Shown here: positions 11,893-22,330 of the stretch, piece after piece
Position numbering within the stretch: the first letter of the stretch is position 1
Layout of the letters: each line of letters begins with the position of its first letter
DNA from: Acheta domesticus
Lineage: Eukaryota; Arthropoda; Insecta; Orthoptera; Gryllidae
Assembly: GCA_031308135.1 (NCBI GenBank)
Contig: JAHLJT010009436.1
Span: forward strand, 138,468,303 to 138,532,302
DNA: 64,000 nucleotides
Direction: 5' to 3'
Made by a program: the position numbers and the translations under genes
The notes under the pieces: model-generated
The model's input: only the letters and a program-made list of their open reading frames with translations
Database searches by the model: none
What the model was told of the DNA's origin: nothing

Positions 11893-13339
11893 AAAACTTT
11901 CTTACAATTTTATTTGGAAAGTTTTATAAAAAAAACTATCTGTCCTTCCTCATTATTTTACCCACTTCTTCTCTTACATAGACTAACATGAGACTAATGA
12001 TGTCTATACTTGGAAGAAATAACAGTGCATTCATAAACCTGGAGCCAGAGTGTGGAGGTGCTTTTGTGAAGGTGCCCCTAATGCCATGTGTTGGATGATT
12101 GGTATTGTGTTCTAGAACATTCAACCTTAGCAAGGTGGGTTTTAATGACATATATGCGTAATCTACTGTATTTTAATTATATTTAATAAGTAACTTTATT
12201 GTTTTATGTTTAATATCTTAGTTTATCATTGTGTTTGTGTTATTTTCTTTTTATGTAATATATCCAACTTGGAGGTAGTAACAGTGTAAATATGTTTCCT
12301 ACAGCCCTGATGAGGGAACTATAAAGTTCCGAAATCTTAGCGAACTAAGAAATTTTCTCATTGTATGACCAAAAATCATGAAACATTCTTAGAATTAATG
12401 GTCGTGAATTCAAGAACTATAACTACTAATGTAATTTATTAAAAATAAATCTGATTAATCAGCATAAGAAAGCCTTAAAACATCCAAGAAAAACAATTAT
12501 TTCTGTAATCAAGTCTGATAAACTGAAAAATGGTTAAAAAGCTGACTCATTTAAATTTATTTATTTATTCAATAATATATTTTTATTTCAGAAGCAAAAG
12601 TATTAAATAGACAAGAATTTTAAAATTTCGTGAGTGCTATATTTAATAAATGAAACTTCTTTAATTTCATTTTTGTTCTTTTTATGAAAGTTCTTAAGTT
12701 CTTTTTTACTGAATGTTACACCGGTTTTGAGTACGTAATAGTTGTCTCCAAGAATATCCTAAATTTTTCAATATCTTTAAAATAGATTTACAACCAGGAA
12801 AATCATACGACTCATCGTACTGAAAGTCTTCCAACAGAAAATTTACAGTTACAGATGCCTCTCGAAAAGTAAAAAAAACGAAACAAATTAGTTCATGTTA
12901 TAATTTACATCACTAATGACGAATGTTTTTAAGATACTAGTGAACATTAATTTGAACACAATATAAAAATAGTAATAACAATTCAGGCGTGATAATATTT
13001 ATTTAAACAACTGTGACGTGAATGAACAAGAAAGTTAAAGAGCCCGCTGTGAACCAAGTCTTCCTGACGTAGATGGGCCGGCACTCTCGGTCCTGCACGG
13101 CAGGTGGAGAGTCCTAAGTGCGGCAAGGTCTCGGCGGCAGTGTCTGGTTGGCACCATCCGAGCGGTGGTCACCGCCCCTCACGCCCCACCGCAACCCCGG
13201 AGTTAGAGCAGCGACGAGATTACTCCGCCGTCAGAGTGTACGTGAGGGTGGCCACACGGCGGAGGGGGACGGATAGCGAGTGGTCTCCTGGTAGTGGAGT
13301 GAAGTGCGACAGAATGAGACGATGTGAAACGATTTGCAC
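11893..13339. other. No gene seen; GC-rich patch at 13.06-13.33 kb
   Basis: Mostly AT-rich single-copy-looking DNA. A GC-rich stretch at 13060-13330 is open in one frame but matches no family I know and lacks signs of selection. It ends against the next repeat copy. Confidence 0.4.
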
Positions 13340-14275
13340 TATGGGTAGAAAATATTTAAAGAAAACATTTGGAGAGGTTTTTAATAATTTTTAATATTGC
13401 CCGTGTTTCACTCAAAATTCCTCAAAAACTATTAAAATGTTCAAAAAATGTACACGCTAATAAAATAACTAATTGTTGATAAAAGTTAATTTGCAGCAAA
13501 AATCGTCTTCAAAATTGTAGGTACGTGCCAAAATATTTAATCTATAGCAATTTTTCAAAATTCAAGATTTAACACTGCAAACCGGAACTTTACCATCTTT
13601 GTAAGTGAATTAGATTCTTTTCTTCGGAATACAAGAAATTCAAAGAAAACTAGGCGCAAAGTACTCAAATTTTCAAAACAATGAACATGATCTTATTTCA
13701 AAATCTATCTTTAACAGACTTCATTAAGGAAAATATCTCTATCTTCTTAAGTGTAGATAAAGAAAGACAACAACAAAATTTTTAATTTTTGCGATTTTCG
13801 AAAAATCAGGGTTTTTAATGGACATGAGACCTTTACCATTCTCTTAAACCTCCTTCATACTATCCAACAACAAAATTTAATAAAAAACAATGGAGCCATT
13901 TTTTTGAAAAATTTGGAAAATGTTCCAGAGACTTCATGTTAAGTACCCCGCAAAATTAGAATATCGGTTTCAAGTTCAAGAGGCCACACCATAATCGAGA
14001 TCGATTGGGGAAAATCAATTATGGAGAATCGGCTGAACGGTTTAGCCACTATCGTTGTTCACAGGTGGACAGACAGTCGTTTTGCCGACAACGATTTTTC
14101 GGTATCACGGACCCACAAAACATAGATTCCGGCGACACCCCGTGTTACAGTTTTTTTTTAATTGCAACTGCGTTTATTCACTTTCTCGTTACCAGAGCCC
14201 TGGAATAAACGTTTTTCTGCCAAAAATTCGCCCTTTTTTGCGCAGCTTTTCTCTCTACTCAGTAGAGAGAAAGTA
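13340..14275 (+). repeat. Diverged direct copy of terminal-hairpin family
   Basis: It has the family's internal AAAGAAAA-TTTGGAG-type blocks, the GGTTTAG...CACAGGTGGACAGACAG tract (about 14038-14070) and the ...CGCAGC junction before its end. The 3' terminal hairpin at 14248-14272 is a perfect 12-bp inverted repeat (TTTCTCTCTACT / AGTAGAGAGAAA) with a 1-nt centre. Its sequence is unrelated to the hairpin arms of the main copies. Confidence 0.7.
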
Positions 14276-14279
14276 AAAA

Positions 14280-15192
14280 TTGGAGCCATTTTTTAGGAAA
14301 ATTTTAAAATGTCCGAGGCCTCAAGTAAAATACCCTTAAAATTTGAATAACGGTTTTTAAAATCGCGCAGTTTCCACTCGGGCCAGTACTCCCGGGGAAT
14401 ATTCATCTTCGTAAAAATCCTAGCATAGGCTCTAATGTTTTTCATGACAGGTATTATTCTGTATGCACGTAGGTAAACGAGAAAGAAAACTACTGGTGCT
14501 ACAGGAAGGCACAGACTTGCTCTTACAGTTATGGTCCGATTAAAATAAGTTGGTGATTGACAGTTGTGCTTCTGAAGCTTTAGCTTCATACAATATGAGT
14601 GTATGATTTGCTTATTTTAATGACTATTTATTTCAAGTGTTTATTGTGTCCCGGGAACACGTGCTCAGTGGTACGCAAACTGTCAACGTCGCCCCCTTCC
14701 ATTCGCAACTGTCAATCACCTACTTCTTTAAATCGGACCATAGTTATTGAATTTTTTTTCTTCTGGGCTAGCTTTTCGATTTCGTCCCACCCTCCTCCCA
14801 GCTGCCATGTATCGCCGCCCAAAGTACATTTTTTTTCACATTGTCCAAAATTTGCGGTCCTCTAATATTAGAGCTGAAATATGATTTTAAGAATATTATA
14901 TACGAGTGAAACCTTGTCCTATATGGAAATTTTCGTCAAATAATGTTGAATCATTTTTGAGAAAATGTCGTTTAAACGTTTCTTCGAATGCGTAATCTGA
15001 AGCACTGATTAACAAGGCGCCATATGTTTTTGTATGCATCATTGTATGTATATTTTGTATACGAGTTAATGAGTGAGGGAGGTTAAGCGGAGCAGTTTTC
15101 ACTGTAACATCCAGGTATATTTTGCACAATAGCAGGGGTGCATTACATAACTTTCACTCTACCGCGATAGTGGCTAGCGAGAAAATAAAAAT
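14280..15192 (+). repeat. Fragmentary terminal-hairpin family copy with nested MITE
   Basis: The start includes TACTGGTGCTACAGGAAGGC (near 14479), the family's 5' end. It continues after the nested MITE with GGGCTAGCTTTTCG and the GCCGCCCAAAGTACATTTTT block. It ends near GTGCATTACATAACTTTC and a weak hairpin at 15155-15190. The MITE at 14532-14740 inserted into this copy later. Confidence 0.55.
14532..14740. mobile_element. 209-bp MITE with TIRs and TA target duplication
   Basis: The ends are TGGTCCGATTAAAATAAGTT and its near-complement AATCGGACCA, with inverted similarity extending about 36 bp to CAACTGTCAATCACC. TA lies on both sides (14530-14531 and 14741-14742). The interior contains an imperfect GCTTCTGAAGC palindrome. 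A second copy in opposite internal orientation is at 41924-42135. TIRs plus TA duplication suggest a Tc1/mariner-mobilised element; no transposase is encoded. Confidence 0.75.
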
Positions 15193-15249
15193 AATGCATC
15201 AAAATAGCATTTGTACCAATTTATACAGGGTTTTATTATATGTACAAAA

Positions 15250-16885
15250 CTAGTGGTGCTACAGAATGGCACAGACTTTCCCGTATTAGTTTTCTATTTT
15301 CCTGGGTCTTCGCTAGCTATTCGGAATTGCCACATACTCTTTCTTGCCACCTACCATCTATCATCGCCAAAAGTACATTTTTTTGTCATTTTCTTAATTT
15401 TTTCGGTTTCCTATTGGTAGAACAGAAACATTAATTTTAGAATATTAAAGAACACAAAAACCTAGCCGTAAATGGCAATTTTCTTTTAAAAATTACGTGC
15501 CGTTTAAGAGAAAATGGCGTTTTAGCACTACTAAAAATGCGAAATTTGAAGCTCATTTTCACAGAAAATTTTTGAGTTTTCAAAATACTTTATTTGAAGT
15601 TATTTGAAGCACTTACACTCACAAATATAATCATTTTCACAAATTGCGGATAATGTGCATATAAAAGATGTGAGAGATCTTTCAAAAAATTTACATTTAT
15701 ATAATTTTTGAAAAAAACAAGAAAAAACTCAAAATAAACTTCACGCTATACTAATGAGTGTAATTAGCACTATCCGTTACAAAAGTTTCAAGAAAAAAAT
15801 TGCAGCCATATACGAGAAAATGACGTTTGAGCATTTCTGAAAATGCCGAAATTTGAGCAACTTTTCACAGAAAACGGTAGTGTTTTCGAGAAACTTTACT
15901 TGACATTATTTAAAGCATATATACTCGTAAATATAATAATGTAAAAAAATCGCCGATAATGTAAATATTAACGACGTGAGAGACAAGTAACAAATTTACA
16001 TTTTGGTAATTGTTGAAAAAACCAACCTATAAACCAAAATGGCTTTTATGTCATTGATAGAGTACATTTACCACTATCCCTACCAAAAGTTTAAAGAAAA
16101 AATTTGGAGCCGTTTTTGAGAAAATCTTGTTTTTGTAATTTTTTAAAATTGCACATATTGCACGCAATATTGCACGAAAACTACCAAAATTGTGAGAAAC
16201 ATTTACATGACCTTTATTAAAGAACTCAATATGCAGAACAAATTTTATTTGAAGAAAAAATCTCTATCTTCAATTTTGTAGTTGGAGAAAGACGCCGAAA
16301 AAAATTCAAACTTTCACAATTTTCGAAAATTCAGAGCTGTAAAAATTCAGAGCTGTGAAAATCGGACCTATGCCATGTTAAAAAGTGTATTTTCCTCTAT
16401 TCATACAAGAAATTTAAAGAAAAAATTTGGAGCCGTTTTTGAGAAAATGTTGAAAATCCCCGGGGGGCTTCATATAAAGTACCCCCAAATTTTAAAGAAT
16501 CTTTTTTCAAAATCACAAAGCTTCGACTAGAATCAGATCGACTGGGGAATATCAATTTTGAAGAAAATCGACCGAACGGTTTAGGCGCTAGCGTTGACCA
16601 CAGACGGACAGACGGATAGACGGATAGACGGACAGACGGACCGAATGCCGTCAATCGATTTTTAAGTATAAAGAAGCAACAAATCATGGATTTTGACCAC
16701 ACCACGAGATAGAGGATTTTTGTTTCTTAATTTAGCAACTGGTTTTATCCACTTATTCGTTTTCACGGCCCGGCAATTAATTTTTTTTCCGCCGAAAATT
16801 GGCCATTTTTTCGCGCAGCATTACATAACTTTCCCTATACTACGTATATCACTCCGTGTATACGTACGTATACGGGAAAGTAAAA
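15250..16885 (+). mobile_element. Reference full-length copy of terminal-hairpin repeat family (about 1.63 kb)
   Basis: The 5' end is CTAGTGGTGCTACAGAATGG. A 12-bp subterminal sequence ACTTTCCCGTAT (15275-15286) is exactly inverted at the 3' end as ATACGGGAAAGT (16870-16881). The interior is AT-rich and non-coding, with degenerate internal repeats of an AAATTTGGAGCCGTTTTTGAG block. An 8-bp GACAGACG-type tandem tract lies at 16603-16642. The 3' end is a 54-bp hairpin (16828-16881) followed by AAAA. No flanking duplication is evident. These traits (subterminal inverted repeats, microsatellite core, terminal hairpin, no duplication) recall non-autonomous Helentron-like rolling-circle elements, but that assignment is inference. 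Confidence 0.75.
16828..16881. repeat. 54-bp terminal hairpin
   Basis: ACTTTCCC and GGGAAAGT pair at the base. TATACTACGTATA pairs imperfectly with TATACGTACGTATAC above it, around a TCACTCCGTG loop. Near-identical 54-bp units are at 8991-9044, 9049-9102 and 41242-41295. Confidence 0.85.
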
Positions 16886-17193
16886 TTAAGGAAAGGATGT
16901 GGAGTCGGTTTCGAGAGGATTATCTTCCGTCGTGTACGGTAGTGTTGGGCATTTAAGTGTAAGGGTAATTTTATGTAAATAAGGAGTGAATATATTACAA
17001 GGAAGAGGAAGGAAAAATTGCGCTGGGTCTGTGGGCGGTTTGTTGGCGTAGAACTACGGCTTTTACCTGACATTAATGGAGAAACCACGATAAACTACTG
17101 ATCAGAGCAACTTGCCGCTAGAATATTCTCCTCCAGAGAGCGACTGAATTCAACTCAGTTCGTGGTGAATATCCGTCACTGCGACGATTCAAA
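16886..17193. other. No gene seen
   Basis: Unassigned sequence between a repeat copy and a MITE. No coding or structural signal found. Confidence 0.4.
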
Positions 17194-17201
17194 CTCTAGG
17201 A

Positions 17202-17435
17202 CAGTGGTGTTAAGGTCATCTACTGGTGGCAGTGGCGCGTGTCATGGCTCCGTAGCATGCCACGAGCTAGTCTGCGCAACTAGCGTAGAGAAAGGGAACT
17301 ATTAGTAACCCCGCCGTTTTACTATAAGAATGGCGTTGTCTATGGTGGCGTGGTAATGAACTACGTGAAGGGGCGATTTCGTCGTGGATCTCGTGCCACG
17401 GACTCCCGCTCGTGGCATCGGCCTTGACAATACTG
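17202..17435. mobile_element. 234-bp hAT-type MITE with perfect 8-bp target duplication
   Basis: The ends are CAGTGGTGTTAAGGTC and the inverse of CAGTATTGTCAAGGCC (12 of 16 positions match). CTCTAGGA lies immediately on both sides (17194-17201 and 17436-17443). CAGTG-type ends with an 8-bp duplication are diagnostic of the hAT superfamily. A related copy is at 32419-32646. It is non-coding and would depend on a transposase supplied in trans. Confidence 0.85.
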
Positions 17436-17443
17436 CTCTAGGA

Positions 17444-18404
17444 CCTCCCGCTCACAATCGCTGCAGAGTCGGGGGCAATGGTGGCTCTGTGATGAAGTCA
17501 GCCAGTCATTTACGAGATTGTGTATGTGACTTCGCGCGTCTACAAATTCTGCACACAGGCTGTCAGTTAAATAACCAGTTATTATCCAGAAAGAAGCCCT
17601 ATCCTAATTTGCACAGAAACCCTTCAAATAAATGAACCCGTTCTGATCCAGAAAGCGCCGAGGAAATAGCGGAGTGTGATTCCACATCTGAATATGTCCA
17701 CAAAAAGGGGAGGGAGATGGGATGGCTGCTTCACAATATCATCTTCTCTCCAAATGTGTTTTATATAATTTCAACAAATTTTCAATAGATGTTTTAATAA
17801 AAACCGCATTTTGGCGTTTACCGCTTTAACGTGACATGCTTCTTTTCGAAACTTATTTGCAGTGAGAAGCACTTCTAGGAACGGGACTTGTGAGAATACT
17901 GGGGCTCTGATGATAGCTCTTTGTGCTCGAAGTTCAAATGGCAGAGGATGCTAATCTACGTCTCCTTGTCGTCGAGAGACAAGTGCGCTCGTATTTCACT
18001 TCAAACTGCCGCGGCTCAAATCCCATTCTGACAATATTCGCTCGTTATCGCAATTGGCCATGGAAATTCAACTCTCAATATCAGATTCTCTTCATTCAGA
18101 TTGGAGACGCCGTCCTCTGCGAGTTTTGATGACCAGCAATCTAGCATATTTAGGTATAATAGATATTTTGCTCTTAGGTCTGGTAGTGATGTACTCACAG
18201 TGTGTAGGCTCTATAAGTGTATATGGTGTCATGTGATAATTTTGCAATGTTTGTTATTTAGCGTGGGGGGAGGGGGAGGGTCCGCCACGAAAATATTGAA
18301 TAAGGTCGGAGAGCATTGGAGAGCCTTGTGGAGTCCGCCTTTGAGAGACCCTGAGTTGGATAAATGATTATTGATGTTGATGAAGTTCTATTGTTAAGGA
18401 ATTT
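17444..18404. other. No gene seen
   Basis: Mixed-composition DNA without a recognised family. A B-box-like GGCTCAAATCCC near 18013 lacks a foldable tRNA around it. A G-rich run lies at 18263-18278. Confidence 0.4.
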
Positions 18405-19130
18405 TACTTTCTCGCTACTGCTTACGCAGTATAGAAAAAATAGTGTAATGCTGCGGGACAAAGTGGCGAATTTTCGTCAGGAAACTCGTATTACCAGGCC
18501 CTGGTAACGAAAAAGTAGATAAATCTTGTTCGAATATTTCGTACTTAGTAAATTACATTTTCAAACACGTTGTGTAGTCAGGATCCATATTTTGTGCAAC
18601 GTTGGTGTCGAAAAAACTAATGATGGCAAAACATCTGTACGTCTGCGAACAACGCTAGCGCCTAAACCTGTGTGCCGACTTCCTCCACATTGATATTCTC
18701 TAATGCAACTGGCTGGTGTCAAGGCCCATTGAATTTGCAACGATATTTCAATGTTGGGTAAATGTTAATTTACATGAAGCCCCTGGGACATTTTCAAAAT
18801 TTTCATAAAATGGAACCAAATTTTTTATTAAATATGTTGTCAGATATCGCAATGGACGCTTAAGAGAACGGTGGAAATCTGATTTTCGTAGAAATCCCTG
18901 ATTTTTCGGCAATTTGATAAGTTGTTTTTTTCGGCGCGCCCCTACAAGTAAAATATTGAAGATAAGATTTATTTCCTCAGTGAAAATTGTTGTTTAAAGA
19001 CAGACTGAAATAAGGTCATATACAATTTTTCGAAAATTTGATAGTCTAGTCGATAGGTACTGAAAATTACCTGGAAAAAGGTCATAAAAACTTCCTCTTT
19101 GAGTTTGTTGTATGTATCCAGCCACTAGTG
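18405..19130 (-). repeat. Reverse, diverged terminal-hairpin family copy
   Basis: It begins with a terminal hairpin at 18408-18440 (TTTCTCGCTACTGC paired with GCAGTATAGAAAAA, 11 of 14). It then has the TAATGCTGCGGGACAAAGTG junction, the AACGCTAGCGCCTAAACC tract near 18650, and the TTTTCAAAATTTTCATAAAA block. Hairpin arms differ in sequence from the main copies yet still pair. Confidence 0.6.
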
Positions 19131-20339
19131 AAAACCCCAAGTTATCTATTTCCCAGACCCTGTACTAACTCCAGGAGGCCCGAAAAATCGGTATTTTTTT
19201 GACTTGTTTCGGTTTTTACTCTATAGCTCTTTAACCGTATGTCGTGTAGAAAAATGAGCCAAATGAATTTTAACATTTCTAACAACCTTTGTATAATACA
19301 TTTTTTCGAAACCAATTGCCAATAAAGCTACAAAATTTCGAAAAAACGCTATTTTTTTCAATTTTCAAAAATGTGTGCAAACACATTCACAAACACACAA
19401 ACACATAATTCACATATAATAAATATAATAGTTATTATACTTAATAGTAGCAATTATCTCATCGCCTCTGTAAACATTTCTTCGTAAATGAACCCATTTT
19501 CAAAAATATTAATATATCAAAAAAATGATGGATGTTTATAATTGTGTATTCGTGTTCCAGCTTACCTCTTCAACGCGGGACAATGTCGTTTCAATAAAAC
19601 TTGGTATACATTATTACTGTGGAATTACAATAATGAGTATAATAATATTACATTACTATATGTTTTTACTTTAGCAATAAGCTAGACTTTGTGACAAGAG
19701 AGCCGAAAGTAATGTCTACCATTTAGGAAAAAAACATTTCATTTTAAATGAAGCAGCGTGAATGGAAAATTATTATATCTTGTGCCAAGACGTGGGCCAG
19801 TAACATTCTCCCTTTTCCTAATGAAAACCGCACAGCAGGACAACCTGGCTTTTTATTCGGTAACATGTGGCGCGCTCGACAACGTAAATTGACCTCCGTT
19901 TCATTTCATATCTCTCGTATGTACCATGTTTTTATTGTACATTGCGAAATAGTCGTTTCCAAACAGAAGTCGTTGACACATTAAAACACTATTTGAATCG
20001 GGTATTTCACAAAGGGCATGAGTCACTAAAACAGAATTTTTCAGGAGAGGCAAAAAACATTTTTATTCCATACAAGCGTTCTTTCAAAATTTGGAAAAAA
20101 TACTACTGTAGAGCCCTAGCTTAGATAAATATTACAAATATGGCAATTACTATTTTTGGTGCAACAATACCCTGAAAATAAACTATATTGTTTTATGACT
20201 TATGCCCTTTATGCAATCAATTGACTTACACTACAGTCTTTTATGTGGAAACCATGTACTGAACTGACAACAAACGTACCTTATTTTCCAATATATCAAA
20301 ATTTAACACGTGTTAAACATGTACAGTCGAATTTTAGTC
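19131..20339. other. No gene seen
   Basis: AT-rich DNA. A CA-rich patch at 19375-19410 is the only simple-sequence feature. Short open frames here show no recognisable protein. Confidence 0.45.
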
Positions 20340-20960
20340 AGCTTCATCCCAATTTTCAGTAGAAATATCTTGACTGCTGACTTCTTCCTCACGGGTTGTT
20401 CATTATATCAATTCACTATAAAAAAACATGTGTTGTGGTGGTAAATACTGAAGGGTATTCTTAATGTCATTAATTTTTTTTACTTGGAGGAATCTTTTCT
20501 TCATTGGGTCTTGCAGGATCTGATAGAGTTGATGAACGCCAGCGCTCTCTTGCAAGTACAAAGGAATGTTCAGCTATCCCATCAATAAATTCCACTTTTT
20601 TACTTCAGTGCGATGTTCATTTGAGTTCACAAATGATGTAAATATGATGGCATAAAGCTCTTGAATTGATTGGATGTTTGATATGATGGTTGAAAGTTTT
20701 TGATCACGTAGAAACTTGTTCCCAAAACTTTCTCTGGAGAGAGCTTTTTTTGAAATAGGTAGGCTACCAGCTTCTGAAATTTAGGATTTCTAGTGTTTCC
20801 GCATGTTTTATGTTAAAACAATTCCCTGCTTGTTGGATAACAGAAGAAATGTCATGTGGAGTATATAATATGTTATGCTTCCATAACTTTCCTTTCAGTA
20901 CTTGAAAATCCCGATCACAGGGTACAAATGTGTGTCATCGCATTTGAAAAATGTGAACAG
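20340..20960 (-). pseudogene. Decayed protein-coding remnant, probably transposon-derived
   Basis: Minus-strand translation across several stops and frameshifts gives connected protein-like blocks. These include HTFVPCDRDFQVLKGKLWKH (about 20878-20938), YTPHDISSVIQQAGNCFNIK, and a later block around FIDGIAEHSFVLARERW. The first block resembles a motif I associate with insect transposon-type proteins of unassigned superfamily. No ends or target duplication were found. The function is not known; it is clearly not intact. Confidence 0.4.
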
Positions 20961-21949
20961 TTTTCTCAAATGTGTTATTCGTAATAAGATTCAATAACAC
21001 ACGAATAACCGTATGATAACTGTTGAGAGCAGAATGGGCATGAGTCAGCAACTCACGCCCATTGGACAGTCAACGAGAATTTGACATGTCAGTAACTGAG
21101 ATTGGGTTGATATTACTCATGTTCGTTGTGCACCCAACGGTGTATCGACCTTCAAGAAAATAGAAAATATTAAAATCTCAATTTGTGAAAAAAAGTGACT
21201 CATGGCCTTTATGAAATCACCGATTCATTTGTTCTCTTGTATTCCTATGTCATACATTATTTCTCACTATTATCAACCGAAATATTTTCTCCGCCACTTG
21301 AAATTTGATACTAATTCTTGTAATTTCTGCTTTTATATCAACAATCATGAATTTCCTATCTCTAACGTCATATCATTTCGTCACAGGTTCTTATAGAGCT
21401 AGACAAGTATAGACAAGAATAGTAATATTTCAGAATACGTGGTCAGTGTTATAAAGCTACTACAAAGAATGACTTAATTTATGTAGAACAAGCAATTACT
21501 TCTATTTTTTCATAACATAAATTACGGAAATTCTGCTCAAAAGATAAATCTTGCGCATCGCTTTAATATCAATTTTATAACCAGTACACATTTTCTAAAC
21601 CCTCTTTTTTAAAAAGAAAGATGGGTCTCGACAAAAAACGCAGGGGGAGAACAGTTCAAGAAAAATTAAATTGAAAGTACACTACTTCCGAGGTGTTATA
21701 AACATAAAATAATTTAAATTACACAGTAATTTACTTATTAAGAAGTTAAACAACTCTGCAATATTTTTAAGTTATTCTTCATCTGGTCTTTTCTTTTAAT
21801 ATATTCATAGTAAAGAAGTAAGTTTACAGAAGCATGTTGGTACATCTTCTTCTCACATTGGGCTAATTGAAAGTTCAAGAAGGCAGAAAGAGCTTTCTCG
21901 CTTCATCTAAGACTGTCTCATTTAAACAGCACACAGCCAGAAGAACGCG
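20961..21949. other. No gene seen
   Basis: AT-rich DNA with no recognised repeat family, RNA gene or coding exon. Confidence 0.45.
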
Positions 21950-22330
21950 GGCCGCGCTAGGAAGTAAAACAGTTGTGCAAGCTCATTAATCTGCCCTGAA
22001 GAGCCGGGCCCGCCGTGCTCCCGTGCTCGGCTGCGAGGCGAGGCGGAGGAAGATGGCCCCTGGCTCTCCAACACAGGGGGGAGGGGGGAGGGGGGAGGGG
22101 GGAGGGGGGAGGGGGGAGGGGGAGGCTCTCCGCTGCGGGCACAATGGCAGGGCTAACGAGACGGTCGAGGGCCAAGGGCGAGGGCGAGGGCTCGCGGAAG
22201 TCGCACGCGTCGGAAGGGCCCGCCCCTCTCAAAAATGTTCTCTAGTGCCAAGCGCATGGCGCGGAGCGGAGCGGCGTGGAGCGGCGCTGGGCGGCGCGGC
22301 GGGGAATTATTTATCTTCAATAAATTTGGT
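21950..22330. promoter_or_regulatory. CpG-rich patch (possible CpG island or promoter)
   Basis: About 380 bp of sharply GC- and CpG-rich sequence in AT-rich surroundings, including GCGGAGCGG-type repeats near 22258-22300. Frames are open on both strands, as expected of GC-rich DNA, and no known protein is encoded. It could be a promoter or first exon of an unseen transcript, or a piece of a GC-rich element. Confidence 0.35.
22076..22125 (+). repeat. (GGGGGGA)n G-tract, G-quadruplex-prone
   Basis: Seven consecutive runs of five or six G separated by single A residues. This arrangement can form stacked G-quadruplexes on the plus strand. It sits inside the CpG-rich patch. Confidence 0.85.

Noticed and set aside
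18013..18024. B-box-like GGCTCAAATCCC suggesting a tRNA or SINE
   Set aside because: No A box at proper spacing that folds into a tRNA, and no second copy in the window.
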